DNA of 28,639 nucleotides, from positions 1 to 28,639 of the IMG/VR virus record IMGVR_UViG_3300042691_003435, one strand, 5' to 3'. Shown one piece after another: positions 21,425 to 27,231 of this stretch; within the stretch, counting starts at the first letter, position 1, and every line of letters starts with the position of its first letter. The notes under the pieces were generated by a model that was given only the letters and a program-made list of their open reading frames with translations, ran no database searches and had not been told where the DNA came from. The DNA comes from a virus. The translations under genes were made by a program, and so were the position numbers.

Positions 21425-22081
21425 TTAGAACTCAAATGTAGAATCTGCCTCAACTGCTACATAATATACAAGATCGCCAGCACCTCTGAATCTAGAAATT
21501 TTCTTAGAAGAAACACTGACAGAATAATCTCCAGGTAACATTTTAAGATTTTCAACTTTAAGATTAATCTTAAATTTCTTATCAGTGGTTCCTACAGGCT
21601 CGCTGAAAGAATTACCTGTAGCATTTTTCTTATCACCAACTACAGCAGTAATAGTTGAACCATCACCAACAATAGAAATATCTGCAGCTCTCAAAACAGA
21701 AGCAGTTTTATGTATCATATTCAACATCGCTGCAGACATATCAAAATTAATATCTGCCTCTGGAAATGTGATCGCTTTTTGTGGTGCAGTTAGAACTGAG
21801 GGATCTGCAGCAAAGAATTTGATATTCATGCTACCCTGTTTAATGATAACATACTTATCTTTAAACTCTAATTCTGGATCTTCAAACAAGGACATTGCGC
21901 CCATAAATTCGTTTAAATCATAGATTCCAAAATCAGGAAATGTTTCTGTCACTGTAGCATCAGCCATCACATTCTTTTGTGCGCTGATTGTCGCTAATTT
22001 ATTACCACTCTTAAGAAGAAGGTTCGAATTGATACCTGCGAAATTCTTAAACAGTGCAACAGTTTCTTTACTAAGTTTCAT
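21425..22081 (-). CDS. 45: Sliding clamp, gp45-like
   Basis: A 218-aa processivity clamp (T4 gp45 is 228 aa). It begins MKLSKETVALFKNFAGINS, nearly the T4 sequence, and keeps IYDLNEFMGAMSL, FFAADPSVLTAPQK, the LKMLPGDYSV segment and the ending YVAVEADSTFEF. The trimeric ring tethers gp43 and, in T4, is also the mobile activator of late transcription through gp33/gp55. GGAG lies 7 nt before ATG 22081. It is the first gene of its operon, driven by the promoter at 22124. At least three other proteins in this window carry gp43-like tails that could bind it. Confidence 0.97.
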   Translation of the reverse strand: MKLSKETVALFKNFAGINSNLLLKSGNKLATISAQKNVMADATVTETFPDFGIYDLNEFMGAMSLFEDPELEFKDKYVIIKQGSMNIKFFAADPSVLTAPQKAITFPEADINFDMSAAMLNMIHKTASVLRAADISIVGDGSTITAVVGDKKNATGNSFSEPVGTTDKKFKINLKVENLKMLPGDYSVSVSSKKISRFRGAGDLVYYVAVEADSTFEF

Positions 22082-22123
22082 TTATTTTCTCCATTCAAAT
22101 GATTACATTACTATGTATAAAAC

Positions 22124-22152
22124 ATTATACCCCAGAATGGGGTTTTTGACAA
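22124..22152 (-). promoter_or_regulatory. Promoter of gp45 operon with a palindrome in the spacer
   Basis: The minus strand has TTGTCA (22152-22147), a 17-bp spacer, then TATAAT (22129-22124). The spacer ends with a perfect inverted repeat CCCCA-TTC-TGGGG (22142-22130) directly against the -10 box. This could be an operator, or the remnant of a terminator for the preceding gene. Confidence 0.75.
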
Positions 22153-22154
22153 AT

Positions 22155-22484
22155 TTATTTTGAATATTTGACATCATGTTCATACAAGAACATTAAGCAA
22201 CACATTGCGTGCGCTAGGTGATTCTTACCAGATTCAGGATCATCTTGTTCTCCCTCTTTCCATGCCCATAGATGTCTTTGCATTGCATCAAAATATCTTC
22301 GTTTAGAATCAGGTACATGTTTCCAATTATCTGGTTCGTATTTCTCCGCACCAAATGTTAGAATTTCTACAGTTGCTTTTAATGCAAGTGGTGGTAGTAA
22401 ACCATATTGTAGTTTACCACCATCAAATTTACGACCACCAGTGGTGGCATTTTGAGATTTTTTAATTTCGTCTTTAGTTGCCAT
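22155..22484 (-). CDS. All-alpha NTP pyrophosphohydrolase, dATP/dGTP diphosphohydrolase-like
   Basis: A 109-aa protein from ATG 22484 with GGAGAT 8 nt upstream; the GTG at 22517 is unsupported. It carries GGRKFDGGKLQYGLLPPLAL, ILTFGAEKYEPDNW, then HLWAWKEGEQDDPESGKNHLAHA, the pattern of the phage DUF5664/dATP-dGTP diphosphohydrolase N-terminal family, a MazG-related all-helical fold. The acidic and His residues in EGE...D...S...H are the likely metal/phosphate site. Members hydrolyse nucleoside triphosphates and may shape the dNTP pool. It is the last gene before the gp45 promoter. The exact nucleotide substrate cannot be read from sequence. Confidence 0.8.
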   Translation of the reverse strand: MATKDEIKKSQNATTGGRKFDGGKLQYGLLPPLALKATVEILTFGAEKYEPDNWKHVPDSKRRYFDAMQRHLWAWKEGEQDDPESGKNHLAHAMCCLMFLYEHDVKYSK

Positions 22485-22505
22485 AATTTTATCTCCAATG
22501 AAACC

Positions 22506-22537
22506 GAATATGGACACTCAAAAGAATATCCATATTC
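22506..22537 (-). repeat. Hairpin in leader of the pyrophosphohydrolase gene
   Basis: A perfect 9-bp inverted repeat, GAATATGGA / TCCATATTC, around a 14-base loop lies between the HTH gene stop and the next ribosome site. The sequence following it on the minus strand, GGTTTCATTGGAGAT, nearly repeats the leader of the HTH gene (GGTTTCATTATGGAGAT). Confidence 0.6.
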
Positions 22538-22547
22538 AGTTCACTGG

Positions 22548-22808
22548 TTATGCACGTGAGAACAGATGAGCACCACCAACTGCATTGGCAATTGCTACCA
22601 TGCGACGTGATGGGCGACCGACACGATACTTAGTTGTTTCTGTGCCATCTGACAGAGTTGCTTTGTTGCTATAAATGCAATGTCCCTGATTACGCAATTG
22701 ATAAATTGCATCATGCGGATTCTTAAGACCAAATGATCCACTGATCTGACGAGCAGTAACTTCTGCGCCAGTGTAAAGATAGTTAAGAAGTTTTTCTTGT
22801 TTAGACAT
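22548..22808 (-). CDS. Small winged-helix/HTH DNA-binding protein
   Basis: An 86-aa basic protein from ATG 22808, which has GGAGAT 7 nt upstream; the ATG at 22820 has none. A helix-turn-helix is visible: VTARQISGSFGLKNPHDAIYQLRNQGH, with a recognition helix near NPHDAIYQLR and a following wing (CIYSNKATLSDGTETTKYRVG). The tail contains GRPSRRM. It may be a transcription regulator of the nearby promoters; that is inference. It follows the terminator at 22838, so expression relies on read-through or an unseen promoter. Confidence 0.75.
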   Translation of the reverse strand: MSKQEKLLNYLYTGAEVTARQISGSFGLKNPHDAIYQLRNQGHCIYSNKATLSDGTETTKYRVGRPSRRMVAIANAVGGAHLFSRA

Positions 22809-22837
22809 GTGTATCTCCATAATGAAACCATCAAATG

Positions 22838-22874
22838 AAAAAAATCATCTGGGGTGATGGCAAACCCCCAGATG
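22838..22874 (-). terminator. Rho-independent terminator after the Lys-rich protein gene
   Basis: On the minus strand CATCTGGGG...CCCCAGATG (9 bp, 11-base loop) is followed by A then seven T (22844-22838). It sits between the Lys-rich protein gene and the HTH gene. Confidence 0.85.
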
Positions 22875-22891
22875 ACATATAAAAGTTTTAA

Positions 22892-23377
22892 TTAAACTTC
22901 AATACCATTCTCTCGCAGAATCTGATTGAAGTCTTCTACATCCTCATCAACAGGGGTAGAATCGTCAACGATTTTTTGCAAACGAGAAGTATCGAGTTGC
23001 TTCTGTGCTTTCTCGTCTGCAGTTTCTTTTTTAACCTTAACAGTCTTGGCTTTCTGAAGTTTCACAACTTTAGCCTTAGCCTTTGCGACCTTAGGTGTTT
23101 GCTTTGCAGTCAACTCTTGCTGGTACTGAGAAAGTTCAGCATCAGTAGGGACTGGCAACTGATAAACACCACGCTCGACTTTGTTCTTATTGAACAACCA
23201 ATTAGGATAACCAACTTTCTCACCTTTGGCACCAGTGCGCTGGTCACGCAGAGCATAATAAATCGCAGCACATTCTTTCAAAGTGATCTGAGGATCTTTC
23301 TTGTACTGAGAATTAGACTCAAGAACAGATACAACAAAACGCTTTTGTGCGAGGGACAGGTTTGCAAATTTCAACAT
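22892..23377 (-). CDS. Lys-rich protein with a domain shared with the adjacent AAA+ ATPase
   Basis: A 161-aa basic protein from ATG 23377 (AAGGAA upstream; the TTG at 23404 is rejected). Residues about 30-75 form a small domain ending YPNWLFNKNKVERGVYQLP. The CobS-like neighbour has the same element at its N-terminus (YPLWLMKDKVGRGLYAIG). After this, residues 90-128 are Lys/Ala/Val-rich low-complexity, and the C-terminus is acidic (DDSTPVDEDVEDFNQIL). The shared domain suggests it acts with the ATPase, perhaps as an adaptor or substrate-recognition factor. No enzymatic motif is present. It has its own promoter and terminator. Confidence 0.78.
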   Translation of the reverse strand: MLKFANLSLAQKRFVVSVLESNSQYKKDPQITLKECAAIYYALRDQRTGAKGEKVGYPNWLFNKNKVERGVYQLPVPTDAELSQYQQELTAKQTPKVAKAKAKVVKLQKAKTVKVKKETADEKAQKQLDTSRLQKIVDDSTPVDEDVEDFNQILRENGIEV

Positions 23378-23409
23378 AATAAAGTTCCTTTTCAAAGTTA
23401 ACAATAATA

Positions 23410-23438
23410 ATTATACTACAGGTGCAAATTAAAGACAA
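23410..23438 (-). promoter_or_regulatory. Sigma70-like promoter before the Lys-rich protein gene
   Basis: The minus strand has TTGTCT (23438-23433), 17 bp starting TTAATTTGCA, then TATAAT (23415-23410). Upstream, GTAGGGTTATTACA (about 23459-23446) is shared with the promoter regions at 14213 and 24684. Confidence 0.85.
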
Positions 23439-23462
23439 GTTCTTTTTGTAATAACCCTACGA

Positions 23463-24623
23463 TCAGAAGGGGACTTCGTCCGACTCTGGTTTCTTAGGTT
23501 CTTCTGCAACAACCACTGGTTCTGGCTGGGGGTTTGCAACCTTATCAAATAAGTCAATAAAAGCAGACTTAGTTGCAGCATCGAAACGATTACAGCAGAG
23601 TTCTACTGCTTTCTCTCGACTCTTAAAGATTGCAAAAGCACGAACAATGTGAATCATACGACGAGTTGTAATTGTTTCATCCACACCACCATCCTCGAAA
23701 GTACGACGAATTGCATCCGCCCACTTCACGAGTGTCTCTGCAAACTCTTCATCCAAACATGAATAAGTTTCCATGAGATTCTTTACAATCTTAACTTCAA
23801 TCTTGGCATTAGGATATTCCTGCTCAAATGTAACAGCGAATCGTTCCAAGAATGCTTCGTTAAGAATATTAGTACCGATATAACGTCCATCATCTGAACC
23901 CTTACCTTTGGTATTTGCAGTTGCAATAATATTAAAACCAGAAGCAGGGACTATCATCTCATTTTTAAGTTTGAAATAATAAGGTTTGCCTTCGAGAATC
24001 GGCTGCAAGCAAAGCAAAGTATTTGCTGAGCCAGCATCAATCTCATCAAGAAGAAGAGTTGTGCCAGTGCGCATTGCAATAAGAACTGGACCCTCTACAA
24101 TTTCTACGTTACCATCAATCAATGTTTTTGATCCAATGAGTTGTTCTTCATCAGTCATCATATTAAGGTTAACACGAATAAGTGGCTTCTTGTGTTTGGC
24201 GCAAATCTGTTCTACCATTGTGGACTTACCATTGCCAGTTGGACCAGAAATATATGCAGGGTAGAAAATACCAGACTTGATAATGTTTTCCAAATCAGTA
24301 AAATTACCGAATGGTACAAAGTTAGGATCTTTTACAGGGATCAATGCTTTAGTGTTAGTGTAGTCAACCACAAATGATTCAATCACAGGTTCAGGTTTAA
24401 GAGCAGTATTGCCAACGACAGCAGGATTGCTACCACCGATTGCATACAGACCACGTCCGACTTTATCTTTCATCAACCAAAGAGGATATTTCTCTGTCTT
24501 CATTGCAGACATTACTTCAAGCAACTGTGGACGGGATACAACACCAGTTGTTGCAGTATCAGGATACATCTCTGTGAGTTTAGACTCAAATGTACCACGA
24601 AAATCATTATCAATTTTTGCCAT
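23463..24623 (-). CDS. cobS: MoxR/CobS-like AAA+ ATPase
   Basis: A 386-aa protein. The N-terminus (about 1-65) holds a small domain with YPLWLMKDKVGRGLY, shared with the preceding-in-genome Lys-rich protein. The AAA+ domain has Walker A GPTGNGKS (127-134), Walker B LLLDEIDAGS (190-199), sensor 1 IIATANTKG and an arginine finger region near NEAFLERF. Such ATPases are usually called CobS in marine T4-like phages by similarity to the cobaltochelatase subunit. MoxR-type ATPases work with VWA-domain partners, and a CobT-like VWA protein is the adjacent gene. No CobN-like chelatase subunit is visible, so a remodelling chaperone role is as likely as cobalt insertion. GGAGAT lies 7 nt before ATG 24623; it has its own promoter. 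Confidence 0.85.
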   Translation of the reverse strand: MAKIDNDFRGTFESKLTEMYPDTATTGVVSRPQLLEVMSAMKTEKYPLWLMKDKVGRGLYAIGGSNPAVVGNTALKPEPVIESFVVDYTNTKALIPVKDPNFVPFGNFTDLENIIKSGIFYPAYISGPTGNGKSTMVEQICAKHKKPLIRVNLNMMTDEEQLIGSKTLIDGNVEIVEGPVLIAMRTGTTLLLDEIDAGSANTLLCLQPILEGKPYYFKLKNEMIVPASGFNIIATANTKGKGSDDGRYIGTNILNEAFLERFAVTFEQEYPNAKIEVKIVKNLMETYSCLDEEFAETLVKWADAIRRTFEDGGVDETITTRRMIHIVRAFAIFKSREKAVELCCNRFDAATKSAFIDLFDKVANPQPEPVVVAEEPKKPESDEVPF

Positions 24624-24655
24624 TACAAATCTCCATAATCAAGGTTACAAACATT

Positions 24656-24684
24656 ATTATTACTCAAAACACAATAAAAGACAA
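24656..24684 (-). promoter_or_regulatory. Promoter before the CobS-like gene
   Basis: The minus strand has TTGTCT (24684-24679), 17 bp starting TTTATT, then AATAAT (24661-24656). It lies just after two hairpins that end the VWA gene. Confidence 0.75.
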
Positions 24685-24699
24685 GCATTTTCTGCAATA

Positions 24700-24746
24700 A
24701 CCCTACTAGTCGTAGGGTCTTTGCAAACCCTTATGCTACAAGGGTT
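24700..24746 (-). terminator. Double hairpin at the end of the VWA gene
   Basis: AACCCTT/AAGGGTT (24726-24732 with 24740-24746) encloses the VWA stop codon (24731-24733), and ACCCTAC/GTAGGGT (24700-24706 with 24712-24718) follows. Neither has a T-run, so they may be weak terminators or mRNA 3'-end stems. They resemble the stems at 14225-14273 and 27191-27208. Confidence 0.6.
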
Positions 24747-26947
24747 ACGAAGCGATTCAATAAAATTCGACTGGTTTTTTTCACGTTTAGGAATTTTCCG
24801 AAGTTTTTTGCAATAACTTTGGCATTTGCATCTGCGTGCACATCAAGTTCGCCTTCTTGAATTACAGTTGAAGATTGTGGAATTAAAAACAACTCATCAC
24901 GTCCAGTATTTGGAATAGATGCGAAACCATTGGCACGGAAACTCTTTCGCCATGTTTCGATCACTGAATGATAGTCTCCATAATAATCTGGCAAACTTGC
25001 ATTTAAAAACTGACGCAAATCATTCTTTCGATTTTCACAAATATGGAATCCGATTAATGATACATTGTATCTGTCTTTAATCATACGCAATATTGTATTT
25101 GTCTGTGAGTTAGAGTAACGACTAAATTCATAAGTTTTTTGGGTTACTTCTTCACGAATTAAATTCTTAATCTTAATTCTTTTCCAAACACCATCAACTG
25201 TCTCCGCTCGAGAATCTTCAATTCTACCTGTCCATGGCATGATGCCTGAACCTTCGCCATCTGTAAGAGTAATAAAAGTCATTTTCTCAATAGAATTGTT
25301 TTTAATATAATCACCAAGTTTATTATAAATCCAAACCAATCCCTCATTTAATGGAGTACCACCAGTGCTATAGCCCTCATTCCACTGAAAGCGAGGATCA
25401 AGAACACGTCTAGCCATAGTATTGAATTCGCTAGTAGTCATTTTGTTACTGAATAACTCTAACAAATTAAAACAATCATTAGATCGTAGCAATCCTTCTT
25501 GTGTTTCTTTTAGAGTCTGCAAGTGTTTTTTAGATTCGTAAAAAGCATCCCATGCTTCTTTACTAGAGGCACGCATCTCTTCAAGTTTCTTACGATCTGT
25601 ATGTTCTTTGTAAGAAGTCGTGAATGCTAGGACACGATATGGAATCTGAATTCTATTACAGAACATGGCAAGATTAATAACTTGTTTCATAGTATCTTGT
25701 AATACATCATTCATAGAACCAGACCAGTCCACAAGCATAATCATACCATGATTCTTACCTTGTGGTATACTAGTCACACGTTTAAACAAATCATCCTGAA
25801 GTTTGTATGCATAGATCTTACGCATATCAAGAGAACCAATTTTAGAAACAGAAGCACGTTTGTAAAGTTTCGCAGATTTTTTCATCTCGAATTCTTTAAC
25901 CAAATAATTCACAGTACGAGAAGACTCTGTTTTAAACTGTGTAAACTCTTTAGATTTAGAAGACCAGTATGTAGACTTTTCTTCATCAGTCATGTAGCGA
26001 GTATAATAATCATACTTCTCTGAATCTTCATTCCAATCATCGTTAGATTTAGTTTCGTTTAAAATTGTTTTGTAACTAACAACTGGTTCATATTCATATT
26101 CAGTATCGAATTTCCAATACCGATATTCTGTATTTTCATCTGCAAGTTCTTCGAGTTTATTACGAAATGCTCGCTCAGTTCTAGATTCTAAATCTGTTTC
26201 TTCTTCCTCTTGTTTGCGCTCATCACTTTGACGAGAAGGAGCATTCTGATTATACGGATCCATGTCTGAATCTTCATCGTCTTCAGTGTCCCAGTCGCCA
26301 TCCATATCGACGTCGAAATCACCATAGATTGGGTCATCTTCGTCTTCCTCAACATCTTGAGGGTTTTCATTTTTCATGCGTTCTTTACGCTCTTCTGCCT
26401 GTTGTTTGGAGAATGCATAAACATCTCGTGCCAATTCAATGACATCATCGATGCTTTCAGTGCGTTCAGCACGATTAACAAATTCTTTTTCATCTGGTGT
26501 AAATTTAACACCACACTGAAAACCTGCTTTAAAGTAAAGATTAATTTTATCAATAAGCAAAAGATCTTCTAAACTGGGCACCTGTTTGATACCAAAAAAG
26601 TCTCGATCATTTAGTTGTTTATACCCTTCGTTCATGCGCTTGCGCAGACCTGGATACTTGCGTTTGATTAGTTTCTCGATACGAACATCTTCGAGAATAT
26701 TGAGGTAACCCATCATTTTTGGGTTTTCTTTGATGGGCTCCATATACTTTTCTTCTGTATACAGAGCATGGCCAACTTCGTGACCGATGAGCATATCTTC
26801 GATATCAGGAGTCATGTCTTTCCACATTGGAAGAGTCAACACACGTGATTTAATATCAAATGATGCTGTGCGTGTTCGTGCACGAATCACAGAAAGATTT
26901 TCTGTTGCAAGAAGTCTTGCGGATAGATCTGATGCTTTCATTTCCAT
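24731..26947 (-). CDS. cobT: CobT-like VWA protein with an HExxH motif
   Basis: A 738-aa protein in three parts. The N-terminus has a metallopeptidase-like HEVGH (56-60), with possible third ligand Glu in NILEDVRIE (86-91). The middle (about 190-265) is highly acidic, low-complexity and likely disordered. The C-terminal VWA domain has the MIDAS motif DWSGS (407-411), then STGGTPL and LTDGEGSG. CobT-like VWA proteins partner MoxR/CobS ATPases, and the CobS-like gene is next. An HExxH zincin-like part joined to a CobT-type VWA suggests proteolysis or unfolding of a target rather than, or as well as, metal insertion. GGAG lies 8 nt before ATG 26947. The stop codon sits within a hairpin. Confidence 0.8.
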   Translation of the reverse strand: MEMKASDLSARLLATENLSVIRARTRTASFDIKSRVLTLPMWKDMTPDIEDMLIGHEVGHALYTEEKYMEPIKENPKMMGYLNILEDVRIEKLIKRKYPGLRKRMNEGYKQLNDRDFFGIKQVPSLEDLLLIDKINLYFKAGFQCGVKFTPDEKEFVNRAERTESIDDVIELARDVYAFSKQQAEERKERMKNENPQDVEEDEDDPIYGDFDVDMDGDWDTEDDEDSDMDPYNQNAPSRQSDERKQEEEETDLESRTERAFRNKLEELADENTEYRYWKFDTEYEYEPVVSYKTILNETKSNDDWNEDSEKYDYYTRYMTDEEKSTYWSSKSKEFTQFKTESSRTVNYLVKEFEMKKSAKLYKRASVSKIGSLDMRKIYAYKLQDDLFKRVTSIPQGKNHGMIMLVDWSGSMNDVLQDTMKQVINLAMFCNRIQIPYRVLAFTTSYKEHTDRKKLEEMRASSKEAWDAFYESKKHLQTLKETQEGLLRSNDCFNLLELFSNKMTTSEFNTMARRVLDPRFQWNEGYSTGGTPLNEGLVWIYNKLGDYIKNNSIEKMTFITLTDGEGSGIMPWTGRIEDSRAETVDGVWKRIKIKNLIREEVTQKTYEFSRYSNSQTNTILRMIKDRYNVSLIGFHICENRKNDLRQFLNASLPDYYGDYHSVIETWRKSFRANGFASIPNTGRDELFLIPQSSTVIQEGELDVHADANAKVIAKNFGKFLNVKKTSRILLNRFVTLVA

Positions 26948-26950
26948 TAT

Positions 26951-27124
26951 TTATTCTCCGAATGCCATTTCAAATTCATGTTGAGCCAATGCATCTTCGA
27001 CTTCAGTGCGATTGGACAACTTCACAGGGAGTATTTGTTCAAACTTACAAACATCGCCGATACCATAATCATGAGCCAGACAAGCCAGCTCGAAATCATC
27101 AAATCCTGCCCACATAGTTTCCAT
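26951..27124 (-). CDS. 57-aa acidic protein before the VWA gene
   Basis: A short gene beginning METMWAGFDDFELACLAHDY, with GGAGAT 7 nt before ATG 27124 and the stop 4 nt ahead of the VWA start. It is the first gene after the promoter at 27151. The sequence is acidic and helical with two cysteines and no known family. A role as partner or regulator of the VWA protein is suggested only by position. Confidence 0.78.
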   Translation of the reverse strand: METMWAGFDDFELACLAHDYGIGDVCKFEQILPVKLSNRTEVEDALAQHEFEMAFGE

Positions 27125-27150
27125 AATGTATCTCCATCAGTTATACCATA

Positions 27151-27179
27151 ATTATTACCTAAAATGGAATAAAAGACAA
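27151..27179 (-). promoter_or_regulatory. Promoter of the 57-aa/VWA operon
   Basis: The minus strand has TTGTCT (27179-27174), 17 bp starting TTTATTCC, then AATAAT (27156-27151). TTGTCTTTTATT is identical to the promoter at 24684. Confidence 0.75.
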
Positions 27180-27190
27180 GCATTATTTTA

Positions 27191-27231
27191 CCCCTGTAGA
27201 TACAAGGGATTGGAGGTAAGTGATCACTTAC
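27191..27231 (-). repeat. Palindromes after gp46
   Basis: GTAAGTGATCACTTAC (27216-27231) is a perfect 16-bp palindrome touching the gp46 stop codon. CCCTTGTA-TC-TACAGGG(G) (27208-27191 on the minus strand) follows. They resemble the stop-codon hairpins of the Sm-like and VWA genes. They may act as a terminator or a protein-binding site. Confidence 0.55.

Noticed and set aside
23463-26947. Direct assignment to cobalamin biosynthesis
   Set aside because: Only the ATPase and VWA partners are present and the VWA protein has an HExxH motif; the CobS/CobT names are kept as similarity labels only.
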